The notes under the pieces: model-generated
Told to the model about the DNA's origin: nothing
Databases searched by the model: none
What the model saw: the letters and a program-made list of their open reading frames with translations, nothing else
Source of the DNA: Odobenus rosmarus divergens
Lineage: Eukaryota > Chordata > Mammalia > Carnivora > Odobenidae
DNA: 64,000 bases
Assembly (NCBI RefSeq): GCF_000321225.1
Contig: NW_004450383.1
Location: forward strand, 367,145 to 431,144
Reading direction: 5' to 3'
Shown: positions 51,381-63,518 of the stretch, one piece after another
Position numbering within the stretch: position 1 is the first letter of the stretch
How the letters are laid out: every line of letters begins with the position of its first letter
Made by a program: the position numbers and the translations under genes

Positions 51381-52979
51381 ATTTGCAGTAACATCACCTC
51401 TTTTAGGCAAGTTTTTTTTCTTAACGGCATTTAACTTTTTTTTTTTCTATTCACTGTATTTCATGGATCATGGCTCAGAAGACAGGAAATATAATGCTGC
51501 GAAATATTTTAGGAAGTAGATTTTTTACAATTTATGTTTCAGAGATAGAAGTAACCAAATAATAGTTATTGAAAAGTAAGGTAAAATATACAAAATCATT
51601 TGACTTACCTGTGTAGCGTATTACCTGAGCAGTATATGTTTTTTGATTACAATGATGTTCTGGTAAGTAAAGGCTTACTTCTGATTTTAATTGGTTGACT
51701 TTCTCTGTGTACTCAAGTAAACTGACTCATTCATTTACGTGACGAGATGGCCAGAGCAGCTATGTCCTGACAGAACACAAAATGATGTTACATCCGCCTA
51801 GGTTAGTTGTTTGAGCTCTCAAACCAGGAATTAAAGAAAAAAAAGTATTATTTAAACAAGCAACGTATGTGCACCATAATTACCAGATAATCAATTGCTA
51901 AGTGAAAACACCGAAGATAGCCTCCTAAAGAGTTAAAGCTGTCATTAGAAATGCCTCAAAATCTCAATCTTGCCTTTCCACCTCGTATTGCACATCTTTG
52001 ATGAATGGAAGTTACATCTATTGGATTATGTGGTCATTTCTCTGTTTAAGAAGTTTTCAAGAAAATTTAATCACAACAATTTTGCTAGCTTAGAAAACAT
52101 GGTTTCATTTTTGCCTACTCTTAATTTCTTAAACAGTATGCCTACATTTTTAGAAATGATATGTCATACTTTTAAAATAACTGTTTCACATCAGCTCTTT
52201 TATTCTTCAATTAAAGATGCTCGTGTTTTCAAGAAGCTAAGAGTGTGTTGGTATGATGTACATATTTTAAATTTGTCTCCCAGCAACTTATTAAAAACTT
52301 GAACCTAGCATGGAAGAATAATATTTCCAAAAACCGTAGATAAGGGTTCATTTTATAACTTCTCATTCTTTTATATCCAAGGTCAATTTTGTAGTTTGGT
52401 GAGATTTAAACAGTGTAACATAGGGAAATCTAGGATAGGCTATATTATCTCACTTTCCTCTTAACCTGAGAATCTGGCAAGCTTTATGGCAGTGTGGTCT
52501 GGCAGATTGTATATAAACAGATCATAAATCACAGCTGGGGAGGATTTCAGTCACTGGTTCAGTGGCGGAAATGTAAGCCAAATGAGCAGATGCGTTGGGG
52601 AAAATTTGTATCTAACCAAGATAATAAATTATTCCAAGCTTTGTTCAAAAAAAAAAAAGAGTTCTAAATAATGAATATCTTCACATCCAATAAAACAGAA
52701 ACACCATTAAAATCTAAAAATAAAAATCTAACTTTTAAAAGATTGTATTTATAAATATTAATTTGATTTGCAAACAGTATTACAAGGCCATATGATTAAT
52801 TAAACAAATTGAAAAAAGAAAGTACACTTAAAAAAGAGTAGTTTTACTTTTAAATCACATTGAATGCTTTCTAAAACCTTTAAGAATAATGCTTTTATAA
52901 TCCTTTAAAAATGTATTTTTTGGCTTATTTTTAAATATATTGTAGAAAAAAGAAAATAGAAAACACAAAGAAAAAGCTT

Positions 52980-53430
52980 GTTTTAAACCATCCATGCCTC
53001 TATTTAGAGATAATCAAACATTTAAGCTTTTTTCTTTCTAGTAATTTATGTGAGTTTTAATGAAATAGTAAACATAAAATATGTATTATTTTCTATCACA
53101 TTTTTTTGCCCACTCCATGTTAAGTGTTTTCTTATGCTTCTAAATATTTTTCAACATCATGAGTTTTAATAAGTTGCATAATATTTATTCCATCATCTAT
53201 TGGTACCAAAGTTTATTTAACCATTTCTATAAGCCTGGACATTCAGATCGTCTCTCCTCCCCACTTTCTTTTTTCCTTTACAAATATCATTAGTATAAAC
53301 ACATTTCCCAAAAGAAGAATTGCTAAGTCAGAGGGCATGAAATTTTGAAGCTCCTGATGATACATATTTCTAAATTGCTTCCCAGAAAGGTTTAGCCAAT
53401 TGATAGTCCCACCAGAAAGTATAAGAAATT
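52980..53430 (-). mobile_element. Old LINE-1 3' fragment
   Basis: Reverse LINE-1 order: TTATTCCATCATCTATTGG, GAATTGCTAAGTCAGAGGGCATG, AAATTGCTTCCCAGAAAGG, AGTCCCACCAGAAAG. Heavily decayed. Confidence 0.6.
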
Positions 53431-53704
53431 GCCTACATCGTTGAACTCAATTGCTCTTTTGAAGAAAAGTTTATGCCATCAGATAGAAGCTGCAGGCTGG
53501 TCAACTACAAATTCAAAAGCATTTCCTATAATTACAGGAAAAAGACATTCAGTAGGAGCCTCAGGGGACGCTCATATCCAGATGAACTCATCAAGTTCAG
53601 TCTTCGGCTTTGCTGTTTCCAAACCAAGGTTTGAAAAGGTCTCTAGGGACTCAGGCTCTTCAACCACACTTACTCAACCACACTTACTTGATACTGACTT
53701 ATAA
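53429..53704 (+). other. Unassigned 91-codon open frame
   Basis: Open from ATG to stop over 276 bp with ordinary codon content, directly downstream of a LINE-1 fragment. I recognise no motif, signal peptide or domain. There is no splice context or Kozak-type start of note. Probably a chance ORF; listed because its base composition is less AT-rich than its flanks. Confidence 0.2.
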
Positions 53705-53784
53705 GTCAGATGACACTTTGTTAATTTACACAAAAGAATGGATGTGCCAAATAGTCCAGAATACTAATTTTAGCAAGCCAGTAC

Positions 53785-53808
53785 ACTCTCTCTCTCTCTC
53801 TCTCTCTG
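53785..53808 (+). repeat. (CT)n microsatellite
   Basis: Uninterrupted CTCTCT run of about 12 units. Confidence 0.92.
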
Positions 53809-54045
53809 AATGCAAATCTTCTTAGAAAACTAAAATCTGAAGATTATTTTTTAGTACAGAATCATTTTATAAAATAATTCAATGATAGTAAGTTACAGTT
53901 CCAAACTATGACAACCTAAGCCATGCTGTTTTGCTATAGATTATATCCTCATGTTGCTTGACCAACAAGTAATTGCTCTTTAACTTTCATTGGGTATCAC
54001 CTTTCACTTATGACATCTTAGTTTGGGTGTCTGTCAGTTTATAAG

Positions 54046-54100
54046 ACTATAGTATATCAATTGATACTATATATACTATATATACTATAGTATATCAATT
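54046..54100. repeat. AT-rich direct and inverted repeat
   Basis: The 17-mer ACTATAGTATATCAATT occurs twice in direct orientation (54046-54062 and 54084-54100). The sequence around 54060 is also close to palindromic (ATATCAATTGATACTAT), with TATATACTATATATAC between. Confidence 0.9.
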
Positions 54101-55784
54101 TTCATTAGGTTGGTATTTTGAAATCATTGTGCTCTCATCAGCAAAATTATTAAAAGAGCTTATAACTGGATGTGTATAGTCATCCCACCTTCTTCAGGTT
54201 GTTGTTGTTTGTTTTGTTTTGTTTTGTTTCTTATCACCTTTCCATTCCAGAAGTGAAATTTTTAAAGCTTCCATATTCTAGTGATTCAAACTATATGTGA
54301 AATGCGCTGTTCTGTATACTAATTACAATGTAAGAAAATTCAGTTAGTCTTACATTTTACTTTTCAGAGATCATATTAACCTTTGATAATCTGGTTCTTA
54401 AATTTGCAGACAGCCTAATGTTCAAATCTAGCTTCCATTTTTAATAGAAATAGAACACAGTACAAGTATATAACATATATTTACATATATGTTATATATG
54501 TAATTTATCTCTCCTCAATTTACAAATTATATTCTTAGCCATGTAAGAGTATATTACTAATTGGGTAAATCTGGAGAACATTCCTGTTAGAACTTTAGAA
54601 CAAAGCAAAGATGTCTACAAGCTTTACTACGTAATTTTATTTTAGAAGTGTCATAAAATATGAGACAGGTATATGGATATTGAACAGAAAGTGGCAGAAT
54701 ATCATTACTTGCAATTGATACAATTCCACATTAGAAAATTGAAAGAAATCAAATGAAGCTTTTAAAAGGTAATAAAACTGAATAAAAGATAAATCTGCAT
54801 TGACTCTTCTATATGACAGTAATAACTAGGAAGAAATGTAGTTAAAACAGGTCACATGATTTCCTAAGAATCTTCTGAGTAAAAGATTTCCAAAATCTGC
54901 ATCATTAAGCTTTTTTTAAAGCTAAATTCTAAGACTCAGATGCTGATGAATTAATTATAGCATGTTATATGATTAGCTTTTACTTTTTCAAAAAATGCTG
55001 ATTAAATGTCTTAAAGGAGATTTCAATATAGATTAAGAGATAAAACATACCATACGTATAACTGGTGGAAAGTGGTAAACACCTATAAAAAATACCATAT
55101 GGTATATAATGGAAACGGAAAACACGGGAGATGTTGGACTGGGATTTGAATGACCTATAATTATCTTCCAGTCTTCAGATGAATCTAGAAAGACAGTCCA
55201 AAAGTTTTTTTTTTTAAGTGTTTTAGTCAGGAAATTTAATAAGTTTACCGAAAAATAAGAATTTTTTTCCCCATGAGAAAGTTGACAAGAAGGAATAAAG
55301 GACAGAGAACAAACAGCTCAAGAGAGGACTACTGGCCAGGGAGCTTCATAGGAAATAATATGAATGAATGGGAAGAAAATGCATGGAGACCAATTTTGGC
55401 ACATTATAAGAAAGGATACTTCTTAATATCTCAAGGATTCTGATTGGGTTACATTTTAATCCCTGAGTGCCCTTCACTAAGGCCAATGAATAGGAAATTT
55501 TTATTTGTTTACACTGATTAAGGTTACCCCCAGGCTGGGTGTAGCCAGTCCCACCCAAATTACATGGATTGAGAATGAGGTTTGCAGTGAAGGAAGGAAG
55601 AAAAGATCAAGGTACACTTTTAAAGAAAAATAAATGTGAAGGGATCTAGAGTACAAACAAAACAACACATCCTCTCTGCATATAGATCCCTGATCTCAGA
55701 GATCCCCTTCAGTTCCTAACGAAGAACATCCTGAATATTCACCCCCCTTAACTTTACTCCAGATATAATTTTAAATTTTTCCAG

Positions 55785-55993
55785 GGTGCCTGGGTAGCCC
55801 AGTCCGTTAAACGTCTGACTCTTGGTTTCAGCTAAGGTTGTGATCTCAGGGTCCTGATCTTAGGGTCATGGGAATCAGACCTGCATGCAGACCCGGCTCT
55901 GTGTTCAGCGCAGATTCTGCTTAAGACTGTCCCTTCCTCTCCTTCTGCCCCTCCCCCCACACACTCTCAAATAAGTAAATAAATAAATAAATC
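55785..55993 (+). mobile_element. Carnivoran tRNA-derived SINE, older copy
   Basis: GGTGCCTGGGTAGCCCAG head, GTGATCTCAGGGTCCTGATC middle and AAATAAGTAAATAAATAAAT tail. The flanking duplication TTTAAATTTTTCCAG / TTTAAATTCTTTCAAA is imperfect. Confidence 0.9.
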
Positions 55994-56162
55994 TTTAAAT
56001 TCTTTCAAACACTTTGAAAAAATTTAACACCATAGGAAGTAACTTAAAAGTTGATAAACTACAATTTTCATAAGTATGTATTTATTATGGAATTAAACTG
56101 TTGACATTATATAACTGTTTCTGCCTTTTGTGGATTCTCAAAAACATTTGTGGAGCATTTTT

Positions 56163-56375
56163 TTTTTTAATTATTTTCTTTTTTTTTTTAAGATTTTATT
56201 TATTTATTTGAGAAAGAGAATGAGATAGAGAGAGAGCATGAGACGGGGGAGGGTCCGAGGGAGAAGCTGACTCCCCACCAAGCAGGGAGTCCGATGCAGG
56301 ACTCGATCCCAGGACTCCAGGACCATGACCCAAGCCAAAGGCAGTCGCTTAACCAACTGAGCCACTCAGGTGCCC
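56163..56375 (-). mobile_element. Carnivoran tRNA-derived SINE
   Basis: Reverse copy with a long T-rich tail complement and ACTGAGCCACTCAGGTGCCC end. The TSD CATTTGTGGAGCATTTTT (56145-56162) recurs with one mismatch at 56376-56393. Confidence 0.95.
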
Positions 56376-57219
56376 CATTTGTGGAGTATTTTTAATGGAA
56401 GTTAAAAATACTATAAATTTTTAAAATTAAAAGGGGAAATTTCACATATATAGTAAATGTTAGCATTTTCTGTTGGAAAATAATTTGTAAACACTTTGCA
56501 AAATAACCACACAATAAAATCTAAAACTATAAAAATCAACAAATCTACAAAAGCTTTTCATTCTGAAGTCTTGATGCCATAGATAGAAAACAGATGAACA
56601 CCTCTGTTTTAGTATGTTGTAAATACAACTCAAATGTCATCCATTTCTAGATATAAATTTTAAAGTGTCCTTAGCAGTATATCTCAAAGTGTGAACTACC
56701 TGCGTAAGAATTATTTGGGGTGCTGAATTAAAATGAATATTCTCTTATGCACACTTAAGTTTGAGGGTCTCCTGATTTGATTTATAAAACCTCTACCATG
56801 TGTTTGGTTCTTGGCACTTCCAAATGTCAGTATTAAGAGGGCTGCTCTGGTAGAGTTCTAACCATATTGAATAAGAGATTTGATGTTTTCTAAAAATATT
56901 TGTACTTGCTTAAGTAAAATAATTTGTTACTGAGTATGTTTTCAGGCGACACAGGATAGTCAAGAGTACACAGGATAACCTAATGAGAATGCAAACTCAA
57001 GACTGCTAAGTTTTAAATTCTGGTCTTAACCTTTCCAAGCTATACACACTCTGAGAGTTCAAGGATCTCCCTGAGCCTCAGTTGACTCAAAAGTAGAATA
57101 GAAAAAATAAATAAATACATAAATTCTAAGTTTTATAAAATCTCCACAGGGGAAAATAATGTGTTTACCTCTCCTTAGAACTGCTTAAGAAAAGGTTATG
57201 TTGTAGTAGGGAGTAAGAG

Positions 57220-57470
57220 CACTTACCATGAAATCTACTCTCTTAAAATTTTAAGTGCACAATACAGTAGTTAACTCTAGGCACAGTGTTGTTCTGCAGA
57301 TTTCTAGAACTTATTCATCTTGCATAAGTGAAACTTTATACCTGTTAAACATCTGCTCTCCATTTGCCCCTCCCCCAGCGCTGGGCTACCACTCTTCTAG
57401 TATCTGTTTCTATGAGTTTTCCTCTTTTAGATAGCTCATATGAGTGGTATCATGCAATATTTGTCCAGAA
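57220..57470 (-). mobile_element. LINE-1 3' UTR fragment
   Basis: Reverse LINE-1 3' end: TTAAGTGCACAATACAGTAG, TTGCATAAGTGAAACTTTATACC, TAGCTCATATGAGTGGTATCATGCAATA. Confidence 0.75.
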
Positions 57471-57561
57471 AAACTTTTAATCATATATTTTCTGTTATAA
57501 AAGATCTAACCAATACTGAAATTAAAGTTGTTACTTCTCCATGATCAAAAACTTTACTTGA

Positions 57562-57722
57562 GGGACGCCTGGGTGGCTCAGTCGGTTAAGCGTCTGCCTT
57601 CGGCTCAGGTCATGATCTCAGGGTCCTGGGATCGAGTCCCACGTCCTGCTTCTCCCTCTGCCTGCCGCTCCCCCTGCTTGTGCTTTCTCTCTCGCTCTCT
57701 CTGACAAATAAAAAAATAAAAA
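57562..57722 (+). mobile_element. Carnivoran SINE with internal deletion
   Basis: Starts GGGACGCCTGGGTGGCTCAG, very close to the young consensus. It jumps from GAGTCCCACGTC straight to CTGCTTCTCCCTCTGCC, lacking about 25-30 bp present in sister copies. The TSD CAAAAACTTTACTTGA / CAAACTTTACTTGA flanks it. Confidence 0.93.
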
Positions 57723-58029
57723 CAAACTTTACTTGACTCTTTAAGTGCAGTTATGTAAGTCTCCACTACATGAAAGAAGGAATTGAAATAAAAAAACTAG
57801 CTTATGAAATTTACACTTGACTTTAGAACATGATTTCATAAAAAATAGTATCATCTTGAGGTTAGCTGCCTTTAGGCTGTACCATATATATCTCATCACA
57901 GGAAAATGACTATGTGTATTCTTCCAGAAAGGATTATTTTTTCCCCCTCTCTTCTTAGCAATGTCTAGTGTTGAACTGTTTTCTTTCTTAGAGCTAATCT
58001 TAATATCATATGCTTATTTTTTATTTAAT

Positions 58030-59195
58030 CATATATAGTTAGGTATAATTAACATATAATTTTTTTATTTTAATCATATTGTTAGATATAATTCACATGT
58101 AATAATTCACATGTAGTTAAGTATACAGCTCAATGACTTTTAACAACTCTATATACTTTGTAGCCATTACTCAGATCAATATAAAGAACATTTTCATTAC
58201 CTAAGATGTTTCTGTCAACCTTAAAAATAGCTAGTTATTTTACTAGCAAAATGAATTTATTTGTGAATAGCAGGGGAATTGCTACTCAAGACAAGCAAAC
58301 TGTTAGAAACCATAGGCAAGTTCTAAGAGACAAAGCAAGGTCAGCTTTTATTAGGTTTTAGGAGGAAATTGAGGGGGTTTGTTTTGAACAAAATTCAGTG
58401 GAGAAAGACAAGAGTTCTCGGCTGTGGCAGTTTCTCTTTGCCTACAAGAGGTGGTTAGTGTTAGAATCTTCCTTCTCCTTCCTGGTTGTGCAGGCTGCAA
58501 CCAGTGGTATGGTAGGTATGTGAGAGCGCACCCTGTAGGGCTTTCTGGCTCTTTTAAATGAGGATTCCTTTACTTCTTTTCTTTTTCTTCCCCTTTATTT
58601 ATTTTCATAGTTCCCTTGTGCCCCTTTGCTATTAGTTACCCTAACTTCCTCCCTCCCCTAGAAACCGCTGTTGTGATTTTTATCACTGTAAATTAATTGG
58701 GTCTTTTCCTGAATGGCAGAGAGATGAAGTATTACTCTATGTACTCTTTTATGACTGGCTCTTTTTGTTCTACATAAAGTTTTTCAGATTCATTCATGTT
58801 ATTTTGTGCATCAGTAGTTTGCTCTGTGATTTTGTTTGTCTAATTGCTGAGTAGTATCCCATTGTATGAACCACAAGGCATTTATCTAAAATATTCTCCT
58901 CTTGATGGACATTTGCGTTCTTTCCAGTTTGGGCCTATGATAAGTAATGTGGCTGTGAACATTGTTCTTTAAATCATTTTGTGGCCATATGTCTTCATTT
59001 CTCTTAATACCTATTGACGAAATTACTGGATCCCAGGTTAGGCATTTGTTAACAATCATAAAAATTGCCAAATAGTTTTTCAAAATAATTTCATTTTACA
59101 TTCTTGACAACCGTGAGATGATTTGTCCCACATGCTCACTAATATTATCAGTATTTTTTAATTTCAACCATTCTGTATGGTATATGTACACTTCA
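58030..59195 (-). mobile_element. Old LINE-1 3' fragments
   Basis: Two antisense LINE-1-like stretches: about 58050-58230 (GTATACAGCTCAATGACTTTTAACA) and 58620-59195 (CTGAGTAGTATCCCATTGTATG, TGATGGACATTTGCG, ATTACTGGATCCCAGG). The 58230-58610 segment between them is not recognised. Confidence 0.6.
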
Positions 59196-59216
59196 TTTTA
59201 AAACGTTTTTTTCTCT

Positions 59217-59449
59217 GGGCGCCTGGGTGGCTCAGTCAGTTAGGCGTCTGCCTTCAGCTCGGGTCGTGATCTCGGAGTCCTGGGATCAAGTCCCGTGTTG
59301 GGCTCCCTGCTTGGCTGGGAGCCTGCTTCTCCCTCTGCTTCTCACTCTTGCTCTCTCGCTCTCTCACTCTCTCAAATAAATAAATAAAATCTTAAAAAAA
59401 AACATATAAATAAAAAATAAAAACCATACAAATAAAAGAAATATTAAAA
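59217..59449 (+). mobile_element. Carnivoran tRNA-derived SINE
   Basis: GGGCGCCTGGGTGGCTCAG head, CTGGGATCAAGTCCCGTG middle and CTCTCTCAAATAAATAAATA tail extended by an A-rich stretch. The flanking AAAACGTTTTTTTCTCT (59200-59216) recurs as AAAAACTTTTTTCTCT at about 59450-59465. Confidence 0.93.
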
Positions 59450-59499
59450 AAAAACTTTTTTCTCTAATTCTTTTATAAGCTGGAAGCAATAATTCATGT

Positions 59500-59760
59500 T
59501 GAAAGAATCACCAAAAGTATGTGGAACTTATGCATTTAAAAATATTTATTCAATTCTACCACATGGTAATGCAGTATGATTTTGAGAAAGTTACTTAATC
59601 TCTTTTTCCTCCTTTTTCCTTTTTGGAAAATGGGGATAAGTATTCTGTCTACCACACAGGGATATTAAGAGGATTAAATGAATCAACATATATAAAGTGC
59701 TTAGGAAAGAGTTTGGCACATAGTAAACAGTAAGCATTCAATAGCACTATTAATATTATT
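59500..59760 (+). repeat. MIR fossil
   Basis: GAGAAAGTTACTTAATCTC, GGAAAATGGGGATAAGTATTC, GGATTAAATGAATCAACATAT and GGCACATAGTAAACAGTAAGC: a well-preserved sense MIR 3' half. Confidence 0.85.
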
Positions 59761-59819
59761 AATAATAGCACATATAATGAATAAATCCTATTGAAACTAT
59801 TATTATCTAGGGCCAGATT

Positions 59820-60017
59820 TTTGTTTTTTTAAGATTTTATTTATTTATTTGACAGAGAGAGATACAGCAAGAGCAGGAACGCAAGCCAGGGGAGTGGGAG
59901 AGGGAGCAGCAGGCCCCCCACAGAGCAGGGAACCCGATGAGGGACTCAATCCCAGGACCCTGGGATCACGACCTGAGCCAAAGGCAGACGCTTAATGACT
60001 GAGCCACCCAGGCACCC
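59820..60017 (-). mobile_element. Carnivoran tRNA-derived SINE
   Basis: Reverse copy: AAGATTTTATTTATTTATTTG start and ACTGAGCCACCCAGGCACCC end. The TSD CTAGGGCCAGAT is exact at 59807-59818 and 60018-60029. Confidence 0.95.
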
Positions 60018-60654
60018 CTAGGGCCAGATATTTTGCTAACCATTGAGAGAAGAATGGTTATCAAAACCAGATGTTATCTGTTCTTATGAAGATTATTCTC
60101 ACTGAAACTCATGTAGCTGATTTTATATAAAGATAGATGTAACTATAGAGCATTACTCCTTCTCATCTTAGCTTTTTTCATATTCATATGAAAACAGATC
60201 AACCAAAAAACAAAAAAAAGAAAAAAACCCTATATGCTTACCATATGTAATTAATAAATTGTATAAGTAGCAATTCATGTAAAGATTAATATTTTATAAT
60301 TTTCCCATGAATATTTTCAAAACTATTGATAAGATATATTTTGCCTAAAAAAAGATATATTTTGCCTAATTACATCTTAGAAATTTTGATTTTTCTGAAC
60401 TATGTTCTTTTATCCACAAAAGATTCTATTTCTCAGACTTTAATGGTAACATTCATTCTTTTCCTTCATATTTGGACTTTGGCCAATTGCCACTAAATAA
60501 TTGTGAGGTAAGTTATTTCAAAATAATCACTTGCTGCTGCATGTCTAGTTACTATGTGTGAAGGTCATGAAGAAAGGGTCGGACCTATTCATTTTACATC
60601 TCCTGTAGGTCCTTATAGCTACGGCATTTAGTGAGGGAAGAAGAGCATTTACTT

Positions 60655-60720
60655 AGCATCACTGTCCTCAGCACTCTGCTAAGCACTTTATATAAGTTTT
60701 CTAAATAATTCCATACCTAA
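60655..60720 (-). repeat. MIR 3' fragment
   Basis: CACTCTGCTAAGCACTTTATATAAG is the reverse MIR 3' terminus. Confidence 0.45.
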
Positions 60721-60814
60721 ATGCCTGGCTCCTGGTAGGCACTCCGTTAAGTAAGATTAGAGAGTGAAGGGCAAAGAAAAAGGGAAAGGGAAACTATATT
60801 ATTAGGATAGAGAA

Positions 60815-60869
60815 TAAAATAATGCATCATAGAGACCCCCAAATACAGAGGCTTAAACAAAATTGAGGG
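60815..60869. repeat. Left piece of an LTR-like repeat split by LINE-1
   Basis: CAGAGGCTTAAACAAAAT, then the LINE-1, then AAAATAGAAGTTTATTTCTC at 62261. Read together they resemble the GGCTTAAACAACA...TTTATTTCTC order of common mammalian LTR-type repeats. The name is not determined. Confidence 0.45.
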
Positions 60870-62258
60870 TTTTTTTGTTTTTGTTTTTTATTGAGATACA
60901 ATTGATATATAGATTATATTAGTTTCAGGTGTACTGAACTAATGTAATGATTCAGTATTTGTATACATTGCAAAATGATCGCTATGATAAGTCTAGTTAC
61001 CCTCCATCAACATACAAGTTATAATATTTTTTTCTTATGATTAGAACTTTTAAGACTTAGTCTCTTGGCAGCTTTCAGGTATGCACTATAATATTACTGA
61101 CTGTAGCCACCATGCTGTATGTTACATCCCCATGACTTATTTATTTTATAACCAGAATTTTGTACCTCTTGAACCCCTTCACCCATTTCACTTACCCCCA
61201 ACTTCCCCTTCCCACTGGCAACCACCATTATGTTCTCTTTTATTTGTTTGTTTTGTTTTGTTTTTTAGATTCCACATATAAGTGAGATCATATAGTACTT
61301 GTCTTTGATATACTTATTTCACTTAGCATAATACCTTAAGGTCTATCCATGTTGTCGCAAATAGCACAATCTCATTCTTTTTTATGACTCAGTGATATTC
61401 CATTACACAGACGTACACACACTCACCCCATTTCTTTATCCATTCATTTATCGATAGACACTTAGGTTATTTCCATATCTTGGTTATTGTAAATAATGCT
61501 GCAGTGAACATAGTGGTGTATATATTTTTTTGAATTAGTGTTTTCATTTTCTTTGGATAAATGTCCAGAAGTAGAATCGCTGGATCGTATGGTAGGTAGT
61601 TAGTTCTATATTTACTTTTTTGAGAAACCTCCATACTATTTTCCATAGTGATAAACTAGATTATCATCTTAAACAAAAATAAGCAAAAATTAACTGGAAT
61701 GGATTAAAGATTTCAACATAAGACCTGAAACCATAAAACTCCTAGAAGCAAATACAGGTTGTAAGCTCCTGGACATTGTTCTTGTGATGATATTTTGGAC
61801 CTGACTCCAAAAGCAAAGGCAACAAAAGAAAGAAAAACAAGTTTGAATACATCAAACAAAAAGTTTCTATACCAGCAGAGGAAACTAAACAAAATGAAAA
61901 AGCAACCTACTGAACAGGAGAAAATATTTGCAAATAATATATCTGATAAGGGGTTAATAGACAAAATATATAAAGAACTCATACAACTCAATAGCAAAAC
62001 AAAACAACAAAAGAAAACAATCCAATTTTTAAAAATGAGCAGGAAATCTGATTAGACTTTTTTTTAAAGAATGTGTGCAGATGATCAACAGGCACATGAA
62101 AGATGTTCATCACATATCATTGCAAATCAGAACCACAAGGAGATATCATCTCACCCCTGTTAGAGTGGCTATTATCAAAAAGAGAAGAGATAAAAGGTTT
62201 TGGTGAGGATGTGGAGAAAAGAAACCCTTCTGCACCTTTTGGGGGAATGTAAATTGGT
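60870..62258 (-). mobile_element. Twin-primed (5'-inverted) LINE-1
   Basis: The left part (60870-61650) is a minus-strand LINE-1 3' end with its poly(A) as T-rich sequence at the left, then 3' UTR, then the ORF2 C-terminus up to CACTATGG (complement of 61643-61650). The right part (about 61651-62258) is in the opposite, + orientation and carries the ORF2 segment that lies immediately upstream, ending AATGTAAATTGGT just where the left part begins. That is the signature of twin priming. A diverged duplication, ACAAAATTGAGG (60857-60868) and ACAAAATAGAAG (62259-62270), flanks the whole. The frame open at 61795-62055 is ORF2 debris. Confidence 0.8.
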
Positions 62259-62455
62259 ACAAAATAGAAGTTTATTTCTCTGTTGTGTAACAGTCCCACA
62301 GTCGACAAGGCCTGCAGGGCTACTTTGTTCTGACATCCCTTAGGCCAGGTTATTGGCCTTGTCTGCATGGTTGAATCTGACCCTGCATTACATTTGCATT
62401 CCCATTGGTGGGAAAGATGAAATGGATCAAAGGGAGGTAAGTCATTTCCCTTTAA
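62259..62455. repeat. Right piece of an LTR-like repeat
   Basis: AGTTTATTTCTCTGTTGTGTAACAGTCC and CCCATTGGTGGGAAAGATG resemble the 3' part of a common LTR-type repeat in reverse, with an AATAAA on the minus strand. It is the continuation of 60815-60869. Confidence 0.45.
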
Positions 62456-62935
62456 AAATGAGACACAGAGCTCAATGTCCATTGACTGATGAATGGATAA
62501 AGAGGATGTGTACACACACTCATACACACACACACACCACACACACTGGAATGTTACTCAACCATAAAAAAGAATGAGATCTTGCCATTTGCAATGACAT
62601 GGATGGAGCTAGAGTGTATTATGCTATGTGACGCAAGTCAGTCAGAGAAAGACAAATACTGTATGATTCCACTCATATGTGGAATTTAAAAAAATAAAAC
62701 AGATGAACATGGGGAGAAAAAGAGAAAGAGACAAACCCTAAAACTGACTCTTAACCACAAAATACAAACTAAGGGTTGCTGGAGGGGCAGTGGGTGAGGG
62801 AATGGGTTAAATGGGTGATGGGTATTAAGGAGGGCACTTGTGATGAGCACTGGGTGTTGTATGTAAGTGGTGAATCACTAAATTCTACTCCTAAAACGAA
62901 TATTACACTAGATGTTACCACCTAGAATTTAAATA
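62456..62935 (+). mobile_element. LINE-1 3' end, carnivoran family
   Basis: Starts inside the ORF2 C-terminus (GACTGATGAATGGATAAAGAGG, ATGAGATCTTGCCATTTGCAATGACATGG), continues through the 3' UTR (GGGTTGCTGGAGGGG, GAGCACTGGGTGTTGTATG) and ends A-rich. It is a separate insertion from the twin-primed copy, as its 3' UTR is of a different type. An embedded (CA)n run lies at about 62511-62546. Confidence 0.85.
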
Positions 62936-63214
62936 AGAACTTGAAACAAAACAACAACGAAAATAAAGACAAGATAGAAAAGTTGTACTCATCACTTCTG
63001 CTGATATTCTAGTAGTGAGCACTAAGTCATAAAACTACCTTAGGTTGAACAGATCCCCCCAGATTGTGTTTCTAGCTGGATTGCCATATGCTCTATTAAA
63101 AATTAAAGCAGCAAAGGGAAGAAATGATATTGGGGATACTAAATTGTCTCAGCTAACAGGAAGAAGGGGAAAAGGGTAAGAGTGAAGGAAAGACATCTTT
63201 CTGAGATGTGTCAA

Positions 63215-63370
63215 AACCATAATATTTAGATGGAGATATTGAGGCTCAGAGAATTAAGAAATTTACATATCGTCTTACACTTAGTAACAGAGCTGAAATG
63301 TAAATTCAGGTATTGCAATGCTGCTAACGATGATGATTATGTTCCCAAGCCCTATACTCTTCCTACTGCA
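63215..63370 (-). repeat. MIR fossil
   Basis: GATGGAGATATTGAGGCTCAGAGAATTAAG, TTAGTAACAGAGCTGAAATGTAAATTCAGG: antisense MIR. Confidence 0.75.
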
Positions 63371-63518
63371 TCTCATGTCTCTGTAAATGCACTTGCATGT
63401 GTAAATAAACATTGTTTATTTAAATATTTATACAGAGTATGTATATTTATGCTATCATGATTGAGATAATTGTTCCAATCTCCAAAATGGAATTATTATT
63501 TTAAAACTATATTATCCC

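Noticed and set aside
51970..52302. 110-codon ORF as a gene
   Set aside because: AT-driven composition, no recognisable motif and no splice or promoter context; probably chance.
61795..62055. 86-codon Lys-rich ORF as a host gene
   Set aside because: It is LINE-1 ORF2 debris in the inverted part of the twin-primed element.
62117..62542. 141-codon minus-strand ORF
   Set aside because: It runs across three unrelated repeat pieces and a (CA)n tract, and has no coherent domain.
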